From the NCBI GenBank assembly GCA_000227505.4, contig AGIF02000001.1, forward strand, positions 2,672,989-2,736,988: a stretch of 64,000 nucleotides of DNA, read 5' to 3'. The position numbers were made by a program, and so were the translations under genes. Under the pieces are notes generated by a model, which did no database searches, was not told the origin of the DNA, and saw nothing but the letters and a program-made list of their open reading frames with translations. Of the stretch, positions 23,440 to 32,676 are shown in pieces (position 1 is the stretch's first letter; every line of letters starts with the position of its first letter). Origin of the DNA: a gamma proteobacterium HIMB55. GTDB lineage: Bacteria > Pseudomonadota > Gammaproteobacteria > Pseudomonadales > Halieaceae.

Positions 23440-23499
23440 CTCCCGCCACTACATCCCTGTAGTTATTCAACGTCCCTGTCGAAAGGCGGGAGTTGAATA
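23440..23499. ncRNA. Predicted pseudoknot-forming element
   Basis: Within the 340 gene-free bases 23283-23622, five perfectly paired arms lie end to end. CTCCCGCC (23440-23447) pairs with GGCGGGAG (23485-23492). ACTACA-TCCC-TGTAGT forms a hairpin (23448-23463). TATTCAA (23464-23470) pairs with TTGAATA (23493-23499). The first and third stems cross, so together they make a pseudoknot or two alternative folds. It is upstream of the PA3496-like gene on the minus strand (about 157 bases before its start) and downstream of the kinase gene. It could be a leader element, a small RNA or a DNA cruciform. I see no other gene in the rest of the gap. Confidence 0.4.
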
Positions 23500-23622
23500 G
23501 AGGTCGCAATAGCTGTGCCAAAAGCCCAGTTTCAAGTGGGAGGCTTGAAGCTAACCGGTTCTGTGTTCGGTCATCTAAAAGTCGTATATGCAGGAATCAG
23601 CGATGGACGTGTCCGCGTGAGG

Positions 23623-24135
23623 TTAGCGTGTGTCCAGCAAAGATTTGATGTGCCCAGCAATCACCTCGGGATCATCTCTATCTACATCGACGGTGATATT
23701 GGCGTACTGCTCGTAAAGCGGCACGCGCTCGTTATAAACATCTTCGAGCGTGTGGTTGCCGGGCGACGCTATGCCTCGGTCAGGAGCTAATGAAATTCGA
23801 TAGTCCACGGTCTCAAGCTGTGCTCTGAGGTACACGACAGTCGATGCTGCAGCGAGTCTCTGCATGATGGCGTCGCTGTAAACCACCGAACCACCCGTCG
23901 AGACAATTGCCGGATAAATATCCATATCAAGCAGTACTTTTTCTTCAATGTCTCGAAGAGCCTCGTGTCCCTTTGCGGCAATAATTTCGGCGAGTGTCGC
24001 TTGCTCTTGCTCCTGAATTAAGAGGTCAGTGTCAACGAAAGCCAAGCCCAGACGCTTTGCCAAGAGAACACCGACAGTGCTTTTTCCACTCCCCGGCATC
24101 CCGATTAAACTGATTATGCGTGTCGAGTGACTCAT
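23623..24135 (-). CDS. Shikimate kinase-like protein, divergent paralog
   Basis: 170 residues with the shikimate kinase layout: Walker A GMPGSGKST, DTDLLI, RDIEEKVL with the substrate Arg, STGGSVV, and ERVPLYEQYANI with the last substrate Arg. The ATP lid differs. Where AroK has RPLL, this reads APDRGIASPGNHTLEDV, and one Gly of the GGG triplet is Ser. With a complete aroK at 371 in the same window, it is either a second shikimate kinase or a kinase for a related polyol acid. ATG at 24135 has AAGGA ten bases upstream; a start six codons earlier is possible. Confidence 0.75.
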   Translation of the reverse strand: MSHSTRIISLIGMPGSGKSTVGVLLAKRLGLAFVDTDLLIQEQEQATLAEIIAAKGHEALRDIEEKVLLDMDIYPAIVSTGGSVVYSDAIMQRLAAASTVVYLRAQLETVDYRISLAPDRGIASPGNHTLEDVYNERVPLYEQYANITVDVDRDDPEVIAGHIKSLLDTR

Positions 24136-24230
24136 TATGGCAATGTCCTTCATACTCTGCGTTTCGATTTTACGTCGCCAACTGCGAGTCAGTCGTGCGG
24201 CGTCCGGAGTTTAAACGCTAGGAGGCGTCG

Positions 24231-25340
24231 ATGTCGCTTGAAACACCCCTGACAAATTTGCACCGAGGTCTTGGCGCAAAAATGGTGCCGTTTGCGGGGT
24301 ATACGATGCCAATCAGTTATCCGGACGGCATTATCGCAGAACATCATCACACGCGCTCAAAAGCAGGGCTCTTTGATGTCTCGCATATGGGGCAGGTGAT
24401 GGTGACTGGTCCTGAACTGGCTCGATCGTTAGAGCAGGTTATGCCAGCTGACCTTACGCAGTTAGTACATATGAAGAGTACTTATGCATTGTTGACGAAC
24501 GACGAGGGTGGTGTGCGTGATGACCTCATCGTTACCAAGCTGGATGAAGAGCGGTTTTTTCTCGTGTTGAACGCAGCTAATAAACACGGTGATTTGGCGT
24601 ATCTGCGCGCGACACTGCCTGAGCTAAAGTTTGAGTTGATGGACGACAAGGCCTTACTGGCCTTGCAAGGGCCTGATGCAAGAGAAGTGTTAGCTCGGTT
24701 TGCGGGTGATATTGATTCTCTGGGTTTCATGAGCGCTAGGCACTGTACGCTCGAGGATATCGACTGTTTAGTCACTTGTTCGGGTTACACCGGTGAGGAC
24801 GGGTTTGAAATTTCTGCGGACGGCGCGCGCGCTTCGCGTCTTGCGGAACTTTTATTACAGGAAGCTGAAGTTGCGCCAATCGGTCTCGGTGCGCGTGACT
24901 CCTTGCGGCTTGAGGTCGGCCTTTGTTTGCACGGTCACGAGTTATCTGAGGAGATAACCCCGATAGAAGCGGGGCTCAAATGGGCGATAGCGCCTTCGCG
25001 GCGTGAGGGCGGCGAGCGCGCGGGTGGGTATCCCGGGGCAGACATTCTCGACCAGCAAATGCGCGATGGTACGCAGCGCGTTCGAGTCGGCTTAAAGGTG
25101 CTCGGGCGACGACCTGTTCGAGCTGGGCAAGTGTTGCTAAATCAAGAGGGCGTCGAGGTCGGAATTATTTGCTCTGATGCTTTTGGTGCCAGTGTGGGCG
25201 GGCCAATCGCAATGGCGTATGTGCGCCCAAGTGCCTCAGTAAAAGGCTCGGTGCTAAAAGCTGATCTGCGTGGCAAGTTTGTTGAGCTTGAGGTGGTGGC
25301 ACTTCCCATGACAGCGCAGCGGTACTACCGAGTAGATTGA
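24231..25340 (+). CDS. gcvT: Aminomethyltransferase (glycine cleavage T protein)
   Basis: GcvT releases ammonia from the aminomethyl-lipoyl H protein and passes the one-carbon unit to tetrahydrofolate. The 369 residues carry the opening LETPLTNLHRGLGAKMVPFAGY (quoted in part: GAKMVPFAGY), DVSHMGQ, the folate-binding Asp/Glu region in CSGYTGEDGFE, and LRLEVGLCLHGHEL. The start has an AGGAGG site. gcvH and gcvP, usually adjacent, do not follow it, so the system is split in this genome. No glycine riboswitch fits in the 77 bases upstream. Confidence 0.93.
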   Translation: MSLETPLTNLHRGLGAKMVPFAGYTMPISYPDGIIAEHHHTRSKAGLFDVSHMGQVMVTGPELARSLEQVMPADLTQLVHMKSTYALLTNDEGGVRDDLIVTKLDEERFFLVLNAANKHGDLAYLRATLPELKFELMDDKALLALQGPDAREVLARFAGDIDSLGFMSARHCTLEDIDCLVTCSGYTGEDGFEISADGARASRLAELLLQEAEVAPIGLGARDSLRLEVGLCLHGHELSEEITPIEAGLKWAIAPSRREGGERAGGYPGADILDQQMRDGTQRVRVGLKVLGRRPVRAGQVLLNQEGVEVGIICSDAFGASVGGPIAMAYVRPSASVKGSVLKADLRGKFVELEVVALPMTAQRYYRVD

Positions 25341-25456
25341 CTAGCAAACAGGGTGACCGGTTCGCACGCTGGCGAGCTGTAGAGGGCGCTGCCCAAAGGA
25401 CCATACACTGTTTAACTCGGCCCTGTTGGTGCCATGTCGTTAGGTGCTATGTCGTG

Positions 25457-26008
25457 TCAGTGCGCCCACTGACGATCCGCTCGGAACTGTGTGGATAAGT
25501 ACTCCATCTGATCTGCGAGTACTCTATCTTTCGCGAGGAAATGCCACTCGTATGCATTAGGGCGGAAGGGCACGGCGAGCAAGGGCATGCTCGCTTCCTC
25601 AGGTGTGCGACAGTCTTTTAGCCAGTTGCAGCGTTTGCAGGCGGCAACCACGTTTTCCCACTCGTTCTTGCCTCCGCGCGATGCAGGCACAACGTGGTCC
25701 CGCGTTAGCTCCTGGCGTGCGAACTGGTTGCCGCAATAAAGGCAGCGGTGATCATCTCTGCGAAACAGAGTCCGGTTACTGAGAGGCGGCGTGAACTCAT
25801 CAAATACCCTGCCATCGAGTGCGATGATTGGCTGTAAGGTGAGGGAAGACCGAACGCCTGTCAGTCTTTGTATTCCGCCAAAGACAGTGGGAAGGGGGTC
25901 TCCGATGCCGTATATAACATCGTTTCGTGCATAGGCAGATATCGCTTCCTGCAGGCTTAACCAGCCCCGAGGTTGCCCTGCCACATCCAATTTTAGGATC
26001 GCTTGCAT
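25457..26008 (-). CDS. HNH endonuclease domain protein
   Basis: 183 residues. The C-terminal half has the HNH nuclease core: a zinc pair CLYCG, then LTRDHVVPASRGGKNEWENVVAACKRCN (quoted in part: LTRDHVVP), with the second pair in CKRCN. The N-terminal half begins MQAILKLDVAGQPRGWLS, the conserved opening of a common standalone HNH family in proteobacteria. The role is unknown; it is not part of a restriction or phage cluster here. The frame could be extended 61 codons to 26191, but similarity and a GGAA ribosome site favour ATG at 26008. Confidence 0.85.
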   Translation of the reverse strand: MQAILKLDVAGQPRGWLSLQEAISAYARNDVIYGIGDPLPTVFGGIQRLTGVRSSLTLQPIIALDGRVFDEFTPPLSNRTLFRRDDHRCLYCGNQFARQELTRDHVVPASRGGKNEWENVVAACKRCNWLKDCRTPEEASMPLLAVPFRPNAYEWHFLAKDRVLADQMEYLSTQFRADRQWAH

Positions 26009-26229
26009 GGCCAGTTCCACTCGTTTTTCTAACGCTAACGCCTTGCGGCGATGAATACAATTGGTCGTGAAAAACCTGCTATCTGTAAAAAAGAAATCGT
26101 TTCTGTCCAGTTTGGTGCAACTCAGGCTTGAACGGTGGCGAGAAACATGGCGTACTAAAGTCATGCGCGATAAACCTAAGAAAGCGCGCAAATGTAGAGT
26201 TCTACGACGTAAAAATAAAAGGAGCGGTA

Positions 26230-28935
26230 ATGAAGCGGACGAACAAGGGCGCTTTTAGCGTCAAAGCGTTGCCACTTGCAGTGAGCTTGCTCGCGGCAAA
26301 TGCCATGGTGGCTAACACGGCGTTGGCACAAGACGGTGATATCGAAGAAGTTGTTATCACGGGTTCTTACATCAAAGGTACGGGCACTGATGAAGCGTCA
26401 CCAGTTGATGTTTTGAACAGCGATTACATCCAAAAGCAGGGTGCGCTGACAATCGGTGAATTGACTCAAAAGCTGGCGGTGAGCTCGGGTACTGAGAACA
26501 ACCCTGATAGCTTTACGGCAGGTTCAACGCAGGGCACGTCTAACGTTAACTTGCGCGGTCTAGGTCTGACATCGACGTTAGTTCTTGTTAACGGCAAGCG
26601 TCAGACAATCGCAGCGGCTATCGCAAACGACGGTTCTGTCTTTGTTGATACAGCGACGATTCCAATGGCGGCGCTTGAGCGAGTCGAGATCCTTAAAGAG
26701 GGCGCGACGGCGACCTACGGTTCTGATGCCGTTGCAGGCGTAGTGAACTTTATTCTGCGTGACGACTTCGACGGTGTTGAAGTATCACTGGGTCATCAAA
26801 CGACTGCGACCAGCAGCCAAGACACCAGCGATGTCAGCATCCTTGCGGGTACCAACCTGAGCGACAACACGAACGTCATGGTTGCGGCGAGCTTCTTGCA
26901 GCAGGACGCTATGAGTTCTGCGGAGCGCTCGTACACAACTATTAATGCGGTTAGTACACTGGGAAGAAGCTTCCTGAACCTAGGTGGTTTGGCTCCCGGC
27001 TTGCCTGTAGTAATTGAAGGTTCAGGTGGTTATGCGGGTCCTTACGGTCCAGGTGAGACTATTCCTGATGCTAACTGTGAAGCCAACGGCGGCATCCTAT
27101 CGGGTGGATTCATCCCCTCACTGGGCGGCCAAAAGTGCGGATTCTTATACGGTCCTCGCTTTAACCTCGTGAACGAGGAGGAGCGCACCAATGTCTACGC
27201 AGCCATTACACACGACACCGACAGCGGTATCACTGTTCGCGGTGAGATAGGTTTCGCTAAGAATGAGGTTCTGGACAACCCACAGTCGCCCTCTTACCCC
27301 AATCTGTCTTTCCCAACTATTGCGCCAGGTCAAGCAGGCAGCCCATTTAACGGATTTGTCCGTTGGTACGGTCGCCCTCTTGGTTCGGAAGCACCTTCTC
27401 CGTTGGCACCACGTAACTCTGAGACACTTCGCGCCTCGCTCGATCTCTCGGGAACACTCGACGGTGGTGCTTGGGACTGGAATGCGTCTGTCACTTACTC
27501 TGAGAACGACCGTGAAGGTTGGCAGCCTGACACCATTAAGTCTCGCTTAGACGCGGCACTTGCAGGTGCCGGTGGTGAAAGTGGAACAGAGACCTTCAAC
27601 ATCTTTGATCCAAGTCAAAACTCGGCGAGCCTGATCGACTACATCAGCGCTGAGACTTACACAAAGATGTCGACTGACCTTACTGTTGCGGACCTGGTCG
27701 TGTCAGGCCCTTGGTTTGAGCTGGACGATTTTGGCACGGTTAACCTCGCTTACGGTGCTCAGTTCCGTCACGAGGGCTTCTCAATCGCTCGTAATGACAT
27801 TTCAACCCAGCAGCGTGACTCTGTAACAGGCGCACTGCAGGACGTTGATCTGATCTTCTTGGGCGGCGGTACCGAGCCATCGGCATCACGCGATTCATTT
27901 GCGGCTTTTGCGGAAGTCTCAATGCCGCTTAACGATTCGGTTGAATTGAACGTTGCTGCGCGTTACGAGTCTCTCGAGACTGAAAGCAGCCTTGACCCTA
28001 AGATTGCGCTTCGTTGGCAGGTTTCTGATGACGTTGTTATCCGAGGTTCAATGTCGACTGCCTTCCGTGAGGCTTCGCTGATCCAGCAGTTCAACCGCCA
28101 AACATCGCTCCAGGGCCTTGTTGATACTTCGGTTGGCGGAAGCAGCGGTACGCTGTTTATCCGTGTATTGACCGAGGGTGACGTCGAGCTTAAGCCTGAG
28201 ACGTCGACTAACACCAACTTGGGTGTTGTTTGGACGCCAAGCGACAACTTCAACATGCGTGTTGACTGGTGGCAGTTCGAGTACGAAGACGTGATTACCA
28301 TTGAGAACGCTCAGGGCAAGATCAATGCTGATCCAAATCGTCAGGACCCAGATGTTCGCCGTAGCGATGCTGGCCAGTTGATTGGTGTATCGACCAACTT
28401 TATCAACGCGGCTACTGTTGATACAGACGGCTTCGATGTCTCAGCAGACTGGAACTTGCCTGCTGGTGATGCCGGTGACTTCGGTGTTCAGTTGGCATAC
28501 AGCCGTTTCAACAGCTACGAGATCCCAGATGGTAATGGTGGAACTCGTGACGTAGTTGGTTCGTTTAACCACGATAACTTCGTGCGATCTATGCCAGAAG
28601 CTAAGTGGAACCTGACAGCGGATTGGGAGCGTGGCAACCACAGTGCCGCGGTTGTGCTCTATCACGTTGATTCGTACACCACTAGCCGAGCTGTACCTGC
28701 TTCGGCGGCGGCAATGGGCTTCGATAGCAACATCGACTCATGGCGTACGATTGACGCGAGCTACAACTACAACTTCAACATCGGTGATACACAAGGTGTC
28801 CTCACTTTGGGTGGTAAGAACCTAACCGACGAAGAAGCACCTCGTGTCTATGACGCAGCAAACTTCAGCTACGATCCTAAGCAACACGATCCACGTGGCC
28901 GTATCTACTACGCACGTGTGAAGTTCGCGCTTTAA
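26230..28935 (+). CDS. TonB-dependent outer membrane receptor
   Basis: 901 residues. A signal peptide (1-33, ending NTALA) is followed by a TonB-box-like IEEVVITGS, a plug domain (about 50-170, with NLRGLG and GSDAVAGVVNFI) and a long beta-barrel ending in YYARVKFAL with a terminal hydrophobic residue. It imports a substrate too large or scarce for porins, energised by TonB-ExbBD. The substrate is not evident; the plug type is that of carbohydrate or peptide receptors common in marine bacteria. ATG at 26230 has a GGAG site. Codon choice looks strongly biased, as in highly expressed genes. A strong terminator follows at 28953. Confidence 0.92.
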   Translation: MKRTNKGAFSVKALPLAVSLLAANAMVANTALAQDGDIEEVVITGSYIKGTGTDEASPVDVLNSDYIQKQGALTIGELTQKLAVSSGTENNPDSFTAGSTQGTSNVNLRGLGLTSTLVLVNGKRQTIAAAIANDGSVFVDTATIPMAALERVEILKEGATATYGSDAVAGVVNFILRDDFDGVEVSLGHQTTATSSQDTSDVSILAGTNLSDNTNVMVAASFLQQDAMSSAERSYTTINAVSTLGRSFLNLGGLAPGLPVVIEGSGGYAGPYGPGETIPDANCEANGGILSGGFIPSLGGQKCGFLYGPRFNLVNEEERTNVYAAITHDTDSGITVRGEIGFAKNEVLDNPQSPSYPNLSFPTIAPGQAGSPFNGFVRWYGRPLGSEAPSPLAPRNSETLRASLDLSGTLDGGAWDWNASVTYSENDREGWQPDTIKSRLDAALAGAGGESGTETFNIFDPSQNSASLIDYISAETYTKMSTDLTVADLVVSGPWFELDDFGTVNLAYGAQFRHEGFSIARNDISTQQRDSVTGALQDVDLIFLGGGTEPSASRDSFAAFAEVSMPLNDSVELNVAARYESLETESSLDPKIALRWQVSDDVVIRGSMSTAFREASLIQQFNRQTSLQGLVDTSVGGSSGTLFIRVLTEGDVELKPETSTNTNLGVVWTPSDNFNMRVDWWQFEYEDVITIENAQGKINADPNRQDPDVRRSDAGQLIGVSTNFINAATVDTDGFDVSADWNLPAGDAGDFGVQLAYSRFNSYEIPDGNGGTRDVVGSFNHDNFVRSMPEAKWNLTADWERGNHSAAVVLYHVDSYTTSRAVPASAAAMGFDSNIDSWRTIDASYNYNFNIGDTQGVLTLGGKNLTDEEAPRVYDAANFSYDPKQHDPRGRIYYARVKFAL

Positions 28936-28952
28936 GCAAAACGCGTATGATG

Positions 28953-28979
28953 AAAGCCGCCTTCGGGCGGCTTTTTTTT
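28953..28979 (+). terminator. Rho-independent terminator after the TonB receptor
   Basis: A GC-rich stem AAGCCGCC / GGCGGCTT with a TTCG tetraloop is followed by eight T's. It lies 17 bases after the receptor stop and separates that gene from threonine aldolase. Confidence 0.92.
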
Positions 28980-28993
28980 GTCTTAAGGAACGG

Positions 28994-30037
28994 ATGATGC
29001 CAGCGAATTTTGGTTCAGATAACGGCGCGGGTGCACACCCCAAAATTCTCGAAGCCCTAACCGAGGCTTCAATGGGCGCTGCTCCAGCTTATGGTAGCGA
29101 TGAGCTTACGTTGCGTGTCGAAAATCGATTAACTGAGCTTTTTGAGCGAGACCTTACCGTATTGCTTATGGCGACGGGGACAGCTGCGAATTGTGTGGGC
29201 TTGGCAACCCTTTGCTCGCCTTTTGGTGGTATTTACGCTCACTCGGAAGCGCATATTGTGAACGACGAGTCGACAGCGCCTGAGTTTTTTACCAATGGCG
29301 CACGACAATTTACGGTAGGAGGCGGCTTTGCAAAGCCAGACCTCGATGAGCTACTTACAGCGATCGAGATATCAGGTGCGCGCGGGGTTCACTCGGTGCA
29401 ACCATCGGTGATAGCGCTCTCGAACCTCACCGAACTTGGCGCCCGATTTTCTGCTGGCGAGATTACGGCCTACGGCGATCTGGCTAAATCGAAGAACATG
29501 AAATTGTTCATGGATGGCGCGCGTTTCGCGAATGCTTTGGTCTCGGGTAACGAGAGCCCAGCCGATCTTACCTGGCGAGCCGGTGTTGATGTATTAAGCT
29601 TTGGCGCTACAAAAAACGGTGCGATAGCGGCAGAGGCACTGATCTTTTTTAACCCTGAAGATGCAGAGCTTGCGCCATACCACCGAAAGCGTGCCGGACA
29701 TTTGTGGTCAAAGCATCGCTTTTTGGCTGCGCAGTTCGATGCTTACTTAAATGACGATCTCTGGCTCGATCTAGCAGCTCACGCTAACCAAACGATGAGT
29801 CATCTCGTGAGCGAGTTGCAGGCCGTGTCGAGCGTTAACGTAGTTTCAGGTGGTGATGGTAATGAGCTTTTTGTGTCGATGGATGACTCGATAGCCGAGG
29901 CGTTACACGCCAAGGGTCACGTGTTTTACCCCTGGCCATCGCTACCCAATGCCTATCGATTGGTGACTTCGTTTATTACTGACCGAAAAGAACTCGACGA
30001 ATTTATTTCAGATATTCGAGAAATTTCACCCCTATAG
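28994..30037 (+). CDS. ltaE: Low-specificity threonine aldolase
   Basis: This PLP enzyme splits threonine or allo-threonine to glycine and acetaldehyde. The 347 residues show the family start NFGSDNGAGAHPKILEAL, the glycine-rich cofactor site MATGTAANC, the Asp that holds the pyridine ring in FMDGARFANAL, and the PLP Lys in LSFGATKNGA. An AAGGAACGG ribosome site precedes two adjacent ATG codons. It is transcribed separately from the receptor gene because a terminator lies between. Glycine produced here could feed the glycine cleavage system that includes gcvT. Confidence 0.93.
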   Translation: MMPANFGSDNGAGAHPKILEALTEASMGAAPAYGSDELTLRVENRLTELFERDLTVLLMATGTAANCVGLATLCSPFGGIYAHSEAHIVNDESTAPEFFTNGARQFTVGGGFAKPDLDELLTAIEISGARGVHSVQPSVIALSNLTELGARFSAGEITAYGDLAKSKNMKLFMDGARFANALVSGNESPADLTWRAGVDVLSFGATKNGAIAAEALIFFNPEDAELAPYHRKRAGHLWSKHRFLAAQFDAYLNDDLWLDLAAHANQTMSHLVSELQAVSSVNVVSGGDGNELFVSMDDSIAEALHAKGHVFYPWPSLPNAYRLVTSFITDRKELDEFISDIREISPL

Positions 30038-30167
30038 ATTAGCGTCCCCGGCATGTCGGTATGTCGGTACCTTTGCCAGTCAGCAGGGCAGTAAATCCTC
30101 GGAGATGGCAGACGCATTAGACTGCAATGTGCCTTCGTTTCTGAGATCGCCAGCGTTACACACGTGG

Positions 30168-30779
30168 CTATGTTGCCATCCAGGAAGCACGGGTTATTTC
30201 GAGGTCGTTATGAAGAATTCGGCCATCAAATTGCCTGCCCTTTGGAATGGGCCCGACGCCTGATGGCGTACCGGTCATAATGACGTCCCCATCCTCCAAT
30301 GTCAGGAAACGATTAAGTTCTTCAAGAATGACATTGGGCGGATATAGCATTTGCCGCGGACCGCCTCGTTGGCGAAGCTCGTTGTCGATACGAAGCTCCA
30401 ACACAAGCTCATCTAAATTTTCAGGTGCCGCTACGAAAGGGCTAAAAAGGGCTGAACCATCGAAGGCTTTCGCGCGCTCCCAAGGCAGCCCCGCCTCTTT
30501 TAGCTTCGCTTGGAGGTTTCGCTTGGTGAGATCAAGGCCAAAGCCCACTCCAGAGACGTCCCCATTTTTGATGAGGAGACATATCTCGCCCTCGAAATGA
30601 ACGGGCTCATCGCGCTCGGCGGCGAGCTCCGCCGTGATCGATGTTGCTGGTTTCATGAACACCGTCATTTGCTCTGACGGCACACTATTCATTTCTTTGA
30701 TATGCGCGGCGTAGTTCTTGCCCACACAAATAATTTTGCCGGGTCTCATTTCGCGTTCGCCGAATAAAATCGTGTTCAC
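30168..30779 (-). CDS. Fumarylacetoacetate hydrolase family protein
   Basis: 203 residues of the FAH fold, a metal-dependent group that cleaves or decarboxylates beta-diketo acids and related compounds. The opening is GKIICVGKNYAAHIKEM, the metal-binding acids are in VHFEGEICLLI and the later GFGLDLTKRNLQ, and the C-terminal signature is LEDGDVIMTGTPSGVGP. The substrate cannot be predicted. The start is GTG at 30779 with AAGG upstream. It is alone, convergent with threonine aldolase and divergent from the arylsulfatase. Confidence 0.88.
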   Translation of the reverse strand: MNTILFGEREMRPGKIICVGKNYAAHIKEMNSVPSEQMTVFMKPATSITAELAAERDEPVHFEGEICLLIKNGDVSGVGFGLDLTKRNLQAKLKEAGLPWERAKAFDGSALFSPFVAAPENLDELVLELRIDNELRQRGGPRQMLYPPNVILEELNRFLTLEDGDVIMTGTPSGVGPIPKGRQFDGRILHNDLEITRASWMAT

Positions 30780-30870
30780 GCAAAGCCTTCCTTAAGCCAT
30801 CCATCCGGTCTCAATTGTTCCATGTGCCGGTGTTCCTGTCAGTGAAAAGCCCTGCAAATTTGTGTCCTTG

Positions 30871-30895
30871 AGGCGATAGGCGATAGGCGATAGGC
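30871..30895. repeat. 7-bp tandem repeat upstream of the arylsulfatase
   Basis: The unit AGGCGAT is repeated three times and ends in a partial fourth copy (AGGCG). It sits in the 240-base gap between the FAH gene and the sulfatase gene, about 125 bases before the latter. The number of units could vary by slippage and change promoter spacing. Nothing else is evident in this gap. Confidence 0.8.
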
Positions 30896-31019
30896 GGATA
30901 TCAGTAGATGCGCAGAAAAATTTTGGGCTCATAAGCCGTTTAGTGAAGCTCTGCACCTCGCCAACTGGATCGCTACGAAGTACTCTTGTGCGACTCTAAC
31001 AATAAACGGTGGTATTCAG

Positions 31020-32552
31020 ATGCGGTTGCTCTTATTCGTAATGAGTCTTGTGTTTGCAGGTAATGCAGTGGCGCAAGAGAAGCCCAATATGCTCATCATC
31101 TGGGGCGACGACATTGGTTTTTGGAACCTGTCGACCAACAATATGGGGATGATGGGGTATGAGACACCTAACATCGATCGGATCGCCAATGAGGGAGCTA
31201 AGTTTACTGACTACTACGGTCAGCAGAGCTGCACCGCGGGTCGCTCGGCCTTCATCCTCGGTCAATCTCCAATCAGAACCGGCCTCACAAAAGTCGGTAT
31301 TCCGGGAGCTGACTTAGGCATCCGTCCTGAGGATGTGACACTGGCTTCGTTGCTGAAAGACGAAGGCTACGTCACTGCGCAGTTTGGTAAAAACCACCTA
31401 GGTGACAAAGACGAGTTTCTCCCGACCAATCATGGCTTTGACGAATTTTTTGGCAATCTGTATCACCTGAACGCAGAAGAAGAGCCAGAGGACCCCGACT
31501 ACCCACACGATAACGAATTGTTCGTAAAGCTCTTCTCGCCACGTGGCGTTATTCACAGCTTTGCGGACGGTGACATTGTCGACACGGGAGCGCTGACGCG
31601 TGAGCGAATGAAAACCGTTGATCGCGAGTTTAAGTTGGCCGCCCTCGATTTCATGACCCGTGCTGTTGATCAAGGTAAGCCATTCTTTGTCTGGTACAAC
31701 ACGACACGGATGCACTTCTTTACTCACACCGCGGACGATGAGCGTGGTCTCTCCGGTCAAGGTTTTTACAACGACGCTATGGTTGGCCATGACATGATGG
31801 TCGGTGAGTTGCTCGATCACCTCGATAAATTGGGCGTCGCTGACAACACCATCGTGATGTATTCCACAGATAATGGCCCGCACTACAACACATGGCCTGA
31901 CGCTGCGATTACGCCGTTCAGGAGTGAGAAGAATACAAACTGGGAAGGTGGCTTCCGCGTTCCTGCAATGGTTCGCTGGCCTGGCGAGATCAAGGAAGGG
32001 CAGATCATCAACGAAATCATGTCTCATGAAGATTGGGTACCCACACTTCTCGCAGCTGCGGGTCGCCCTAATGTAAAAGAGGAACTCAAGGCGGGTGTTA
32101 CGGTTGACGGCAAGCCTTACAAGAACCATCTCGATGGCTTTAACTTCTTACCATTGCTCACCGGCGAGACCGACCTTGGACCCCGAAGTACCTTCTTCTA
32201 CTGGAGTGACGACGGTCTGCTGACTGCGATGCGAATTGGCGACTGGAAGGTGGTATTTGCGGAACAGCGTGCCAAGGGTTTCGCGGTATGGCGTGAGGAG
32301 TTCCACTCACAGCGTATTCCAAAGCTTTTCCACCTGCGTCGCGACCCGTTTGAACGAGCAGATGAGAACGCTGACAACTACGAAGACTGGTGGGTCCGCA
32401 AAATGCCGCCATATATTGGGATTGCACGCATCGAGTTACAAAAGTTTTTAAAGAGCCTTTCGGAGTTTCCGCCACGTCAGCGTCCGGCCTCGTTTAACGT
32501 CGATCAAATGATGGAGCCGCTGTACAACCAGCAAAAAGAACAAGGTCAGTAG
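31020..32552 (+). CDS. Secreted arylsulfatase
   Basis: 510 residues with a signal peptide (1-19, ending NAVAQ). The sulfatase core has the metal-binding IIWGDDIGFWN and the active-site motif CTAGR at 71-75. Cys71 must be turned into formylglycine by a maturase not found in this window. Further family elements are FGKNHLGD, IVMYSTDNGPH and the RIGDWKVVF segment near the C-terminus. It removes sulfate from an aryl or sugar sulfate in the periplasm. A terminator follows. No other sulfatase or polysaccharide gene is adjacent. Confidence 0.92.
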   Translation: MRLLLFVMSLVFAGNAVAQEKPNMLIIWGDDIGFWNLSTNNMGMMGYETPNIDRIANEGAKFTDYYGQQSCTAGRSAFILGQSPIRTGLTKVGIPGADLGIRPEDVTLASLLKDEGYVTAQFGKNHLGDKDEFLPTNHGFDEFFGNLYHLNAEEEPEDPDYPHDNELFVKLFSPRGVIHSFADGDIVDTGALTRERMKTVDREFKLAALDFMTRAVDQGKPFFVWYNTTRMHFFTHTADDERGLSGQGFYNDAMVGHDMMVGELLDHLDKLGVADNTIVMYSTDNGPHYNTWPDAAITPFRSEKNTNWEGGFRVPAMVRWPGEIKEGQIINEIMSHEDWVPTLLAAAGRPNVKEELKAGVTVDGKPYKNHLDGFNFLPLLTGETDLGPRSTFFYWSDDGLLTAMRIGDWKVVFAEQRAKGFAVWREEFHSQRIPKLFHLRRDPFERADENADNYEDWWVRKMPPYIGIARIELQKFLKSLSEFPPRQRPASFNVDQMMEPLYNQQKEQGQ

Positions 32553-32614
32553 TTTAAGACCGAGTAGTACTGCGTAGGTTTAGGCTTTGCGCGAGAAACG
32601 ACTAAGTTAAAAAT

Positions 32615-32649
32615 AAAAAAGCCCCGATCAGAACGATCGGGGCTTTTTT
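32615..32649. terminator. Bidirectional rho-independent terminator
   Basis: A GCCCCGATC / GATCGGGGC stem with a five-base loop is flanked by A's on the left and six T's on the right. It can stop transcription of the arylsulfatase (rightward) and of the convergent short-chain dehydrogenase (leftward). Confidence 0.93.
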
Positions 32650-32676
32650 GTAGGCTTGGTTTTTTGTCGCCGCGAA

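Noticed and set aside
23425..23445. GTTAGGC resembling the right core of an integron attC site
   Set aside because: No matching left core (GCCTAAC-like) or internal attC arms lie at the proper distance, and there is no integrase or cassette array.
24154..24230. Glycine riboswitch upstream of gcvT
   Set aside because: Only 77 bases are available and no paired aptamer pattern is present.
26128..26229. Longer N-terminus for the first TonB receptor
   Set aside because: The extra 34 residues precede a clear signal peptide, and a GGAG ribosome site sits before the ATG at 26230.
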